64,000 bases of DNA from positions 127,006 to 191,005 of the forward strand of contig MU603932.1 of NCBI GenBank assembly GCA_025201845.1, given 5' to 3'. Below, in pieces: positions 51,091 to 61,229 of the stretch. A program made the translations under genes and the position numbers. The notes beneath the pieces were generated by a model. That model was not told the DNA's origin. It made no database searches and was given only the letters and a program-made list of their open reading frames with translations. How positions within the stretch are numbered: the stretch's first letter is position 1; each line of letters begins with the position of its first letter. Source of the stretch: Martensiomyces pterosporus. Its lineage: Eukaryota; Kickxellomycota; Kickxellomycetes; Kickxellales; Kickxellaceae.

Positions 51091-52704
51091 CTAGCCATCA
51101 GTCTCTGGAAAAGGCTCTATCAGCGTGTCTCTCTTGCACAGCGGGCAGACCGAGGACTGGTTGAGCAGCCACCGGTCGATACAGCAGCTATGGAAAGTGT
51201 GCGGACAGGGCAGCTTGCGTATCACATCGCCGACGTGTATTTCCTCCAGGCAAATCGCGCACTCTGGCTGTGGACTGTCATCCCATGTTGCTGCTGCCGC
51301 GCTTTGCTGCTGCATCTGCTGGTGCTGGTACCAGCGCAAGATCCGCTGGCTGTTTGACGTTGACCCAACGCTGATATCGTCTTGCGAGCGCGCCATCTCG
51401 GATTCTCGATCGCGTATTGAGTACACACGCTGCAGGCCGGCTGCTGGCTGGTCACCGGCCGGGTCACTGTCTATGGCCACCGGTAGGTGTGGGCAGGAGA
51501 GATTGCCACGCAGTCGGTGAGGCAGATACGCCTTGTCGCCCATGTCGCTCTGGGTTGCGAACCGCGGGTGGTCGCGCGGCATCAGGTCCTCCAATGACAC
51601 AACCTTGCAGGGCATTGCGTCTAGCTCGTGCTGCTGTAGGACCCGCTTCTCGCTCTGCGACTGACCGCGAAGACCCCTGCCAGGCACCCGAGCAGACCTT
51701 CCACCGAAGCCCCTACCGCCAGCTGCTCGCCTCCCGCCGCCACTCGCTGCCATGTGTGCGGTCATTCCGGCAGTAGTGCTAGCAACCTCACTCTCAGAAA
51801 CGCTGCTCACCTCAGCATCGAGCCCAGCCCTCCTCCTTCTGGTGCTCCTTCGTCCGCCACTGCTATCATTGGCAGTTGACCATCTTGGGTGTCTGAAGCG
51901 TAGGCAGTCAAAGTACCTGACAACCATGGCGATGAAGAAACACACGATGCCGGTAATCCCGACCCCAATCATTGCCTTCAAAAAGAAGTTCCTATCGGCC
52001 GAAGCTACGTCCGCTGCAGACCGCGATATTGTGACGAAAACGCGCGGCGTTGTCAGCACAGATCCCTCCGTAGCCGCCCTGACAGCCAGCTTCACATCGT
52101 CTTGCAAGTGCTGGTACTCGACGCTGGTCGGCGGCGCAGGCAGCTCCGTGTTGGGGCTGGCCGAGTACACCTGCTTGAGCACAGTCGTCAGGTAGCTGCC
52201 TGCCACCGCATTGACCACCCACACGGGCGTGTGCAGATACGTTAGGTCAACTACGGCGCGCTCGGCAGCCTGCGCAGCATCGTCCTTCATCGAGTACAGC
52301 AGTGCGCCGGCAGCCCTGCCTGCTTGCGCTTCTTGGTGGAGTATCCACTCCCATGAGGAGCGGCAGCTGCGGTAAGGCAGGAACGCTATGCCGTTGGGAT
52401 GGTCCGGCTTGACGTGCTTGCGCACATCAGAGCTGATCACCTCGTCGGCACAGTCAGCGCTCTCGGGCACATAGAGCTCGCCGGCAAATCCGAACGTGCT
52501 CAGTCCGGTCTGCGGCAACGGGTATGCATAGTCGCTCCGATCGAATGTTGCTTGGAATGTGCTGTCAGCGTCCTCGCTGGTGACGTTGCTTAGAACGCTG
52601 ACTGTCAGGGACACCAGCGGCGAACGTGCACACACATGCAAGCAGAAAACCGCTATTGATGCAGCGGTGCATGCTGCCGCCCTAGTCATTCTACAAAAGT
52701 GCAT
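51091..52704 (-). CDS. PA-TM-RING E3 ubiquitin ligase
   Basis: A 537-residue intronless gene; the ATG at 52704 or 52689 starts a signal peptide ([16 protein letters not shown]). A lumenal protease-associated domain follows (about 60-210: [49 protein letters not shown]). One membrane helix lies near 243-265 ([20 protein letters not shown]). The cytosolic part has a Gly/Arg-rich stretch and a C-terminal RING-H2 finger (482-523): [20 protein letters not shown], with His in [13 protein letters not shown] and CPLCKRD. This order defines the RNF13/GRAIL family of endosomal and vacuolar ligases (in fungi, Tul1-independent PA-TM-RING proteins). Substrates are unknown. Confidence 0.88.
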   Translation of the reverse strand: MHFCRMTRAAACTAASIAVFCLHVCARSPLVSLTVSVLSNVTSEDADSTFQATFDRSDYAYPLPQTGLSTFGFAGELYVPESADCADEVISSDVRKHVKPDHPNGIAFLPYRSCRSSWEWILHQEAQAGRAAGALLYSMKDDAAQAAERAVVDLTYLHTPVWVVNAVAGSYLTTVLKQVYSASPNTELPAPPTSVEYQHLQDDVKLAVRAATEGSVLTTPRVFVTISRSAADVASADRNFFLKAMIGVGITGIVCFFIAMVVRYFDCLRFRHPRWSTANDSSGGRRSTRRRRAGLDAEVSSVSESEVASTTAGMTAHMAASGGGRRAAGGRGFGGRSARVPGRGLRGQSQSEKRVLQQHELDAMPCKVVSLEDLMPRDHPRFATQSDMGDKAYLPHRLRGNLSCPHLPVAIDSDPAGDQPAAGLQRVYSIRDRESEMARSQDDISVGSTSNSQRILRWYQHQQMQQQSAAAATWDDSPQPECAICLEEIHVGDVIRKLPCPHTFHSCCIDRWLLNQSSVCPLCKRDTLIEPFPETDG

Positions 52705-53404
52705 CTACTGGTCGTTGTGGGTGGGCTGACAGACAGCTGGGCTGGCAGTTGCACGCTCTAATGTGCTGGCAGCAATGTGAGGGTTGTGCAGATGCTGTGG
52801 AATTATGATGGCAATATATGCTGTGCTTGTGGACACGAATACAGGACACAATGGGAGAGAAGAAAAGAGACGGCTGCTCTTTTGTCAAAATGCCCGCAAT
52901 CGTTCTCTTGGATATTGTCATGCTTGGTGGCTAGTGCCATGAGCAATTATTTCCCTTACGCCAAGAGCAGCAACGGAAAGGGGTGTGAGGATGCTAGAAT
53001 GCAAAAGCGCAGCAAAAAAATAAAGGCTGCTTGGTCCGTCGCTATATTGAATTCTGCGCCAGCCAGGAGGAGTGCATATGCGCGAAAATGCATGGCTTTC
53101 GTCACCTAGCAATCGGCTGGTGGCGCTCTTTTCAATGGCCAAGAGTAAAGCTAATAGTACTAAAACAGGCAAGTATAGAGAAGAAAATTAGGGAAAGGGA
53201 GGGAAAGTGCAGTATTAGGGACAGCTAAGTGTGTAGGCGGCAATAGGGGATAAGTGAATGCGAAAAAGAGCAATTGGAGCCAAAAGTGTGCGTGTAGCAG
53301 GTGCGTGTGGCTGCTGCTGTTGTAAGGTGCTGGAGGGTTACTGACACCCCCCGCCCGACACCATCATTTTTGGGCTCCGCGAGAGCAGGGATCTTGAGGG
53401 TATT
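52705..53404. other. Intergenic: PA-RING promoter and Flo8-like 3' flank
   Basis: About 700 bases on a tandem minus-strand pair. Plus-strand frames here are short and without homology. Confidence 0.45.
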
Positions 53405-56355
53405 CTACACGTTGTGCTGCGTAGCAGCTGGCGCAAACACCCCGGCATTGCCATCGGCACCAGGCCCAGCTGTTGACGTCGAGCCCATGCCCATTGGCAT
53501 CGAAAGTGCGCTGGGGATGTTTCCGTTGCTAATGAAGCTTGAAAAGTGCGTATCGCCAATGCCATACGCGCCCATCACCTGGCTGCCTGCTCCGCTGCCT
53601 GCTGCTCCAGCATGCTCGCTGCCGCCGGCCCCCATTGTGACGCCCATGCTCAGGATGTCGTTGAACGCATCAGCATTCCCATCGTTGAGCCAGTCGCTGA
53701 TATTAAGGTTCAGCTCGTTGGGATCGATGTTTCCTACGCTCATAGCACTGATCGTCGACGCCAGGTCAGCTGCGCTCGACGACGGCTGTGCTGCTGCTGA
53801 TGATGCCGGTGCTGGCGGCGGAGGCATCGCCATGGTGCCGTTCCCTTGCAACGTTGCTTGGTTGGCCTTTTGCGAGAGCAGAGTCGAGAACGCATTGTCG
53901 CTTAGACTGCTTACGCCATTGCCGTGGCTGTCGCCCTCAGAGGCACCGGCTGCGCCTGCCAGAGAGATGCCGCCAACGTCAGAGACTCCAGTGCCGGTTC
54001 GAGCCCCAGCAACATTGGTGCCTGTGGTGGTGCTGGCGCTGGCAAACGACGGAGACGGCGTGCCTGTAAGCCCCTTTGCCCCCACCACGCCGGCCATTGG
54101 CGCTCCTCCTGCAGCCTTCATCGCAAGAGCCGGACTGGCGCTCGCCTTGCTGCTGGCACCGCTGTTACTGCCAGCCACCATGCCGGGCTTCATCGAAAAT
54201 GGCGAGGGCCCGCGCTCGGCATTAGCAGCTCCAGCAGCTCCATTGCGATTAACTGGCACTCCAGCTCCGCTCGTGGAATTGGCGGTAGCCTGTGCCTTGG
54301 CTGCCGCCGCTGCTGCTGCTGCTGCCGCCGTGGTCTTTGCTGTCTTTTTGGTAGCCCTCTTGGCCTTGGGCTTCGCCGGTGCTTTTCTCGACGTGGTAGC
54401 AGCAGCAGCAGCTGGTGCTGCCACTGGTGCGGATGCTGCTCCAAGTGCAGGTACCGGCACGGGCACAGGCACAGGCGATGACATGACGGCCAGCGCATGG
54501 CCAGTACCCGCAGCCCCATCAGCTTCGCTCACAGACCCTCGTTTTGCCATAGCAGCCTGATTGGTATGCATGGCAGCAGCGACCCCTGCCTTCTGGCTGG
54601 CCGCATGACCAGGCAGCGCTGCATGCTGACCATGCTGCTGCTGCTGTTGCTGCTGCTGCTGGAACTGAAACTGGAGCTGGAGTAGTTGCTGCTGCTGCTG
54701 CTGCTGTCGCTGTTGGTTTTGCTGATCGGGGACAAGTGCGGGGTGCGGAATGGATGTCTGGTAGATGGAGGTTCCCGGCGGACCGCTGCCTACTGTCTTT
54801 GTTGGGTCCTGTCCAGCAATGCCCTGCATCATCATAAACTGCCCGCCGGCTTGGGGCTGCGAGCCCGGCAGCATACCGGGCTGCTGCTGCTGCTGCTGGC
54901 TTTGCCCGCCTACCGGTGCCATGGGCTCACTGTTCGGAATCCCAGCGTTGCTGTGTTGTGGCGCAGCATGGTTTTGCGCAGTGCCATCAGTCGACATAGG
55001 CTGGCTGACACCGCTGGCGCCAATCTGCGCGTGATACTGCTGCTGCTGTTGGTGCTGCTGCTGAACGTAGGCCATCACGGCTTGGTTCTGGGTCCCCATC
55101 GAGAAGCCAGCAGCCACGGCTGCAAGGTTACTCTGAAACCCAAGTTCAGCCGGGTTGATGCCAGCGATTCCAGGAGCCGCCATTGTCGAGCCAAAGTTCC
55201 CCGGAATGGACTGCTGCCGCGCTATTGACGGTGGCTGCGGACCAACCGATCCAACCCGCTGCATTGGCCCCGGGTTGCCTCCGGGCCCAACACTGGGCGT
55301 CTGCATTCGGAGGTTCACCGAAGCAAGCGATGCCCGACGGGCCTGCTCATTTGCAATGGCGTTGGCAACCATCGGCGACGTCATGCCCAGCGGAGGCGAT
55401 ATGAGGTGCTGCATGGCCTGGATGGTCGCAGGGTTCGGCGTGCCCGAGACAAGAGGGCTTGCCAGAGGGTGGCTGGTTGTCCGCTGTGTTGGTACCGAGC
55501 GAGGGATGCTTGCGCTGGCGATGTGTGGCGAGGCAAATGGATTTACCGATCTGCCCATCGGTAGCGCCTGTGCCTGCTGTGCCTGCTGTGCCTGCTGTGC
55601 CTGCTGTGCCTGCTGCTGCAGCAGGGTTTCATGGGCTTTTCCTGGCGCTGGAGTTCCGCAGCTCTGGGGCACTGGCTGGTTGAACGGAGGCTGGCTGGCT
55701 TGCGACATGGGGGATCCATCAGCACGTCCCCTTGCTGCAGCTGCAGTGGCGTCCATTTCTAGCTTGACGGTCGCCGGATTATCTACATAAGAGCAGCAGC
55801 GGAAGCCCCAAACAAAGCAGGCGCTTATTAGGTGTGTGTGTTTGTTCGAAATAATAATGCACCCAGCACACATGAATGTCCGTATGCATACGGTGCGGGA
55901 TTGAGCCCATTGGAAGTGCTTTGGGGGTGTGGGTGGGTTGAGAAGAATGTGGCAGCAGCTGCACAATGGACATGCACATATTAACTGGAGTGGCCACAAA
56001 CAGCAAGAAGAAAAAATAAGCATCGATATTTGTTCTTGCTTGTTGGGTGCATGGCAGTGCATGGGTTGCCTTCTCCAAGCACAAAGAGATGTTTAGGCTC
56101 AAGAATGCTGCATAGCAACCGCACCAAGTAGCCCAGTGTGCCCGTACGCAGGCACACGCGACTTGGTTCACGCATTTGTATACAGCTGAGCGGAGGGTGG
56201 GGTAACAAGAAATGAGCCAACGCACCTTGGTTTTGGTATTGCTGCTGATGGTTGTGTGCTGCGGCGGCGTTGGGGTTCTGCTGGTTTGCGTAAGCGCCGT
56301 TGTGGGAAGCAGAAGATGCTGTCGACTGAGAAGCACCAGCACCAGCACCAGCAGC

Positions 56356-56397
<42 letters not shown>

Positions 56398-57785
56398 GGA
56401 GCTGGCGCCAGTGTGTGCCGCATTGCCTTCAGCGACCATCTTAAAGCTGCGCGACAAGTAGTTTGTGTATTCCGCAGAAAGCACATGAGCGCCAGCAGGA
56501 CTGATGTTCACGCCTGGACCGCGAGGAATTGTTGGCATGCCGCTGCTGCCATTGTTAATACTGTGAGCACCAGCTGACGACCCAGTGTGTGCGGCCTGGG
56601 AAGCTGATTGCTCCGCGCTTCCCCGCAATCCCTCAATGTTTTCTGGCAGCGCATACTTGGCAACCAGAGCAGCGCTTTGTGGCGAGCGGTCGCCGCTGTT
56701 ACGCGTTCTCTTTGACAGCGGCTGGTCTGCTTCGGCGCTTGCAAGAGCTGCTGCGTCCGAGTCCTCTCTATTAGTTTTGATGCAGTGTGGGGCAGTGTTG
56801 GTGAGTAAGGAAACGCACTAAACAGTGCGCACGAGTAGGAGGGGGAGGGCATGTGCTACTACAATCGGCATTGTTCCATAGTTTGCACGACGTGGCCCCC
56901 GTCTCCCTGCCACAAGATACCCGCGGATACTGGCAGTAGCAGGTAGTAGGACACGGCTCAGGGGCGTGTGTGGAGAGAAAGCAGGGAGGAGGGCAGGAGA
57001 ACAAGGGCCAGAAACGAGCTGCTGGGCGGAAGGCTGACTACTTACTGAGACCCGGTGCGCTTGCCGTTGGAATTGAGCTCGCTGCCTCTACGTGTCCGCT
57101 TCTACAGGGCGTGCAGGGCGTGCAGGGCGTGCAGGCCAAACAAATAGTGCACAACGAAGTGTGGTTTCAGCAAAGCATGCGCAGGCAAAGCGTCTTCAAG
57201 AATCGCAGCAGCAACGAGCATCCAGTGGATTCTTACCTGGCTCTGGTGCTGGAGGTATGTACGGACGCTGTCGGGAACGGCCGCGCCAGGTTTGCGATCC
57301 GAGGAGGCGGCAAAGACATCCCAAAAGATGGACCACCACTCCAGCAAAAACCCCTTCTGCGTATTGATGGGTATGTTTACTGCTGGTACCCGATGGAGCT
57401 GCAGCTGCTGTATGAGCGGAGACGGCGTCAAAGTAGTGTTCGAGCCCTCTGCTTTGATGCCAATCCCAGGGCTTCCAGAATCATGTGTCTGCGGATTAGT
57501 CCGGCTGGTGTTCGTGGTGGCCGTGCTGCTGGCGTTGCTGCTGCTATCTTTCCCCCCGATGCCAGAGATATTTGTGGTTTGCGCGGAGACAGCTGGCGGT
57601 GCGTCCATCAGCGTGAGGGCCTTGAGTGCGAGCCCAGAGGGCATGGCTACCTGTGGATCCTCGCCCGTGGCGCTGGCTAGCGGCAGGCTTTTGCACTCGT
57701 CGGCAAACAGGACGGCCGTCTGTAGGAAGCCCTTCTTTCTGAGAAAGTCGAATATGTAGGCGTTCAGTAGCGCTTCGTGCATCAT
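53405..57785 (-). CDS. LisH/LUFS-domain transcriptional regulator, Flo8/Som1-like
   Basis: I reconstruct four exons on the minus strand: 57785-57237, 57101-57046, 56767-56226 and 55782-53405, giving 1174 residues with an exact frame. The LisH motif is at the start (LLNAYIFDFLRKKGFLQTAV), followed by the tryptophan-rich LUFS end (GFLLEWWSIFWDVFAASSDR, about 141-160). This pairing is found in yeast Flo8, mould Som1, plant LEUNIG and animal SSBP proteins, which assemble co-regulator complexes; in fungi they control filamentation and adhesion downstream of cAMP signalling. Exon 2 codes a basic stretch (KRTRRGSELNSNGKRT) that could be a nuclear signal. The rest is low-complexity: a long Ala run, QQA repeats, several poly-Gln tracts and a second basic Ala/Lys stretch (KAPAKPKAKRATKKTAKT). 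No WD repeats follow. Confidence 0.82.
55572..55616 (-). repeat. 9-base coding repeat (Gln-Gln-Ala)
   Basis: Five tandem copies of GCCTGCTGT (the last imperfect), reading CAGCAGGCA-type codons on the minus strand, code repeated QQA within the Flo8-like protein. Length variation would add or remove whole tripeptides. Confidence 0.9.
56352..56395 (-). repeat. CAG-type repeat coding poly-Ala
   Basis: A trinucleotide run in the third exon of the Flo8-like gene codes about 15 consecutive Ala residues (GCT/GCC on the minus strand). Confidence 0.9.
57105..57135. repeat. 9-base tandem repeat at an intron end
   Basis: CAGGGCGTG is repeated 3.4 times. On the minus strand it forms the end of Flo8-like intron 1, immediately before the acceptor TGTAG at 57102-57106. 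Confidence 0.9.
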
Positions 57786-59762
57786 CGTGGTGCCTGGCTG
57801 CTTGTGATGTGGGTGTGTGTTGGTGCTAGCTGCCGATGAACAGCGTGGTGTCTGTCGCCCAAAGAGCTGGCTTTTCGCTTTAAGAGGGCGGGTGCGGGTG
57901 TGTGCGGGTGGGGTTTAGAGAAAGAGCTGTACAAGTCAGGCAGGAGCTATCGGCAGCAGCCCTGCGTGTTATGCGGGAGTGCGGCACTGCAAGAAGCGCG
58001 GCTGAGGGTGTGAGAGGAAGGGGTGGAAGTACAAGAGTGCCGAGGAGAGCAGAGCAGAGAAAGAGAGGCGCAGGCGATGGACAGGGCTAGTAAAGCACAA
58101 AAACATACAAGGTTGAAATAAGAAAGTTTGCTTCTGGAAGCAAAGAAGGCACAGGCAAGCGTGTGGTGCTCTGCTGCTACAAGAGGAGCACTATAAGAGA
58201 GAAGGGCGGCGAGGAGCGAGGAAAGAAAGCCAAACAAAAAAGCCAAGGGTGGCGTGGTTAACAAGAGCGTAGCAGGAAAAAAAAGAAAGCCGTGTGTATA
58301 TCCGTGCACTTGCGTTTCTGTCGATTCCCTGAAAGCACACTACAGCCCGTGTGGGGGTGGGATGGAAACAGCAGTGGTTGCTGGGCAGTTTGGAGTGCTA
58401 GGCAGGACAGGCGCGGCCGGAGGGAGTGGTTGCAATGGCCACGGTCTGAGCGGCGGTGGCAGCGGGAGCAGCGCAGAGGCTCGCAAGCGGGGGTGGTTGG
58501 GCTGCTTGGTCTTTGCGTGGGGAGAGGGGCCTTTTGAGTATCAAGCCTCGTGTTATGTCCAGCGACAAGGACGTGTGTCAAGGGCAGATGTGCGAGGGAT
58601 GGAGCAGTGCAGAGGGGTGCTGTGAGGAGAAAGAAGGCTGAAGAGAGATTTGGAGAGCACAGCTGGCGCTAGAGCAGCAAAAGTAGCAATAACAGGGAAA
58701 GAAACGAGGTGTGCAGTGCAAAAAGCGGGAAGCGGAGCGAGACGAGTGATCACCCGCACCCACCCACCTTCCCCCGTCCGGTCATCCTGCGCGCCCATTG
58801 GCCGCGCCGTCGATTAGCGTCCACGTCTGCATACAGGCTCACTTTCCCTTGCGTCAAGCTAAAGCAGCTTGCATTGCTCTGCCGTGCCCTGCCACACTCC
58901 CCGCAGCAGCCCGCGGCGTGAAGAGCAGGAATGGCGGCGGGTGTGCGCGAGGCGTCCGCGCCAGCCCCTCCTTCGCTGCTGCCACCCCTGAGCACCGGGA
59001 ATCCCTGTGCTCACGCCTCCTGCCTGGTGGCCGCTGGCCGACTGGAAAGAGGAGCTGTGCGCTCGAGCCGTGTTTTGCACTTGGCGGTGCCAGAGCTGGG
59101 TCACGAGGGGATCCCCAAGGATCACTGGAGATCGCTGAACTCCCCGCTATTAAACAAGGCACTTGGGTTATTGGGCAATGCACCCGCTTCTAGATTCGCA
59201 GACCCCGGCACTGCCCATCCAGGAACCCCTTCGCTTGGGGCTTCGCTACGTCCGCATGTGTACGGAGGGCCCTCGGGAAGGCGCGATCCATGCGATTTGG
59301 CCTGCAGCCTGGGGAAACACATTGTGCCACGCCCACGCTCCCCATCCAAGGGCCCTTGTTCCAGGCAAGCCTTTTCCGTCCCCACAGCGCGTCTGCACAA
59401 GCGCGAGAGCGCGTTCTCGAAGCAGGGTGCTTTGTGACAGCAGAGCAGGAAAAGCAGGTATAGTGCGCGAAGCGAAGGGGTGCCAGGATATTTTCTATCA
59501 CCACATCTCTTTTATCAATCGCATGCAGCCGTGCATATATGTGCAATTGTTGATGTGTGCTGGATCATTGCCATTGCTGGGCCCCTTGTTTCAGGAGCAC
59601 TCGCAAGGACAGCCCACACGCACAAGCGCACAAGGCAGCATGCGCTGGATACACAGCGGTAGCAGCATACAGGCAGCACTGCGGTGCCAAGTCTTCATCT
59701 GCGGCTAGAAGGCGGCAGTGTCGTCGCAAATTGAAATAACCAGAAAATATTGTGTAAGACTT
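57786..59762. other. Nearly 2 kb upstream of the Flo8-like gene
   Basis: No supportable gene. Plus-strand frames such as 58931-59437 overlap minus-strand frames of similar length and lack homology. I looked for tRNA, 5S, U-snRNA and SRP-type cores and found none. Long upstream regions are usual for Flo8-class regulators, so this may be a large control region. Confidence 0.5.
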
Positions 59763-60962
59763 TTAGTGCTTGAAGCGCTTGTTGCGGCGACCGTCATGGT
59801 TGCCAGAGCGCTTGTTGCCGCGGGCACCAGAGTTGGCAGTAGCCGCCTTCGCGCGCTCGTAGAACTCCTTCTCGCCCTGCTCGTCAACGGCAGACAGCTT
59901 GAGCGTGATCTCGCCAACAGCAATGCCCTCGGGGTTCTTCTCGAGAACCTCCGCAGCAATAGGCTCCCTGAAGCGGACGATGCCCTCCGAGCTGCCCTTC
60001 TCAAAGTCAACAAACTTCACGCCACCAGCAGCACCAAACGCCTCCTTGAGTTCAGCAAACCCGATGTCGCCCTCGACACCGCTGAACTGGACAAGAGCGC
60101 CAGGAACGACCTCCCAGTCGCTGGTGGTCTTCTTGGCAGCCTCGCCCTTCAGAGGAGCAGGGGGCTTGCGGCCATGGGCAGCGCACCACTCCTCAAAAGT
60201 AGGGTAGGTTGCTCCGGGCTTGCGCAGCTCAGGCTGGATGAACTCGTCCGCAGCGAGCTTCTCATCGTGGTAGGCGGAGAGCAGCGAAGGCTCCAGCTTG
60301 TGCTCTTCGTACTCGAGATCCTCCTTCTTGGCCACCTCCTCTGCCTTCTCCTTGGTGCTGAACTCCACAAGCACGTTGCCCTTGAATGCCTTTGTCTTGG
60401 GGTTGCGGCGCAGACGAAGCAGAGTCACATCGCCGTGCTTGTTGAAGTGCGCGGTGAGCTCGTCGATAAGATCCGCGCTCTCCTTTCCATATGGAAGGCC
60501 CTTGACGTGGACCGTGCGCTCAAACCACGAGTCCGAGGGCTCATATGGCGACTTGCGCTTGATGGCCGAGCCATCCTCCTTGATCTCAACCTCATCGGTC
60601 TCCGCAAGGCCATCTTTGACAGTTGTGGCAAGGAGCTTGATGTAGCTCTCCGAGACAGGCGCGGGGCGACCCTTGCCGCCGCGAGCACCACGGCCACGGC
60701 CTCCAGCGGGCTTGTCCTCGGGAACGCCAAGGAGCTGGCGAATCCGGTTGAACCGCCCAAGAGTAGTGAAGCTGATCCATCCGTCGTTGTCCTCGATCCC
60801 CTTGCGCATGTAGTTGTCGTGGTTCAGGTTGGCGTCGCTGAAGTAATGCTTGACCTGCGAGACGACCTTTGCCGCAGCCTCGGCAGCGAGAGCAGGAAGC
60901 TGCTCGACTTCCTTCTTGGTTTCAGCGGAGACGACCTCGGGAATACCTTCGGTGGGAGCCAT
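59763..60962 (-). CDS. LHP1: La ribonucleoprotein (Lhp1/SSB)
   Basis: A 399-residue protein from ATG 60962; the frame extends upstream without homology. La binds the UUU end of new RNA polymerase III transcripts in the nucleus. The La motif starts VVSQVKHYFSDANLNHDNYM and GWISFTTLGRFNRIRQLLG (about 32-79). An insert of about 25 residues rich in Gly and Arg (GGRGRGARGGKGRP) follows before the motif resumes at SYIKLLATTVKDGLAETDEV. RRM1 (about 148-225) has TVHVKGLPYGKESADLIDEL and FKGNVLVEFSTKEKAEEVAK. A C-terminal xRRM-like fold (about 285-370) has ALVQFSGVEGDIGFAELKEA and GIVRFREPIAAEV. The basic end (RRNKRFKH) is a likely nuclear signal. Codon use is strongly biased, as expected for an abundant protein. 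Confidence 0.95.
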   Translation of the reverse strand: MAPTEGIPEVVSAETKKEVEQLPALAAEAAAKVVSQVKHYFSDANLNHDNYMRKGIEDNDGWISFTTLGRFNRIRQLLGVPEDKPAGGRGRGARGGKGRPAPVSESYIKLLATTVKDGLAETDEVEIKEDGSAIKRKSPYEPSDSWFERTVHVKGLPYGKESADLIDELTAHFNKHGDVTLLRLRRNPKTKAFKGNVLVEFSTKEKAEEVAKKEDLEYEEHKLEPSLLSAYHDEKLAADEFIQPELRKPGATYPTFEEWCAAHGRKPPAPLKGEAAKKTTSDWEVVPGALVQFSGVEGDIGFAELKEAFGAAGGVKFVDFEKGSSEGIVRFREPIAAEVLEKNPEGIAVGEITLKLSAVDEQGEKEFYERAKAATANSGARGNKRSGNHDGRRNKRFKH

Positions 60963-61229
60963 CGTTGTGTTTTGTTTATTGTCTGTGGTGGGGAGAAAGA
61001 AAAGAGAGAGAGGGCTGAGGTGTCGGCGGAGCGCGTAAAACGGAAAGACAGGCGAAGAAACGGTCGGAGACAAAAAAAGCGACAGCCCATTTTTTTCTTC
61101 AGCGCAGTATGGCGCCAGCGCTTAATTTTTCTTGGCTGTCAAGAACTTCCAGCCGCAGGAGGAGAAAGAAAAAATGCTCCGATCTAATACCATGATTGGG
61201 TTTCCAGATCACGGCGCTGGCGGATTACG

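Noticed and set aside
53993..54012. Sequence resembling a tRNA B box (GGTTCGAGCCCC)
   Set aside because: It lies inside the Flo8-like coding exon, and no A box or cloverleaf surrounds it.
57041..57060. CTGAGACCC resembling part of a TPP riboswitch
   Set aside because: Only a short match; it coincides with the end of Flo8-like exon 2 and lacks the other conserved elements.
58931..59437. Plus-strand frame of 168 codons
   Set aside because: Overlapped by minus-strand frames of similar length; no homology.
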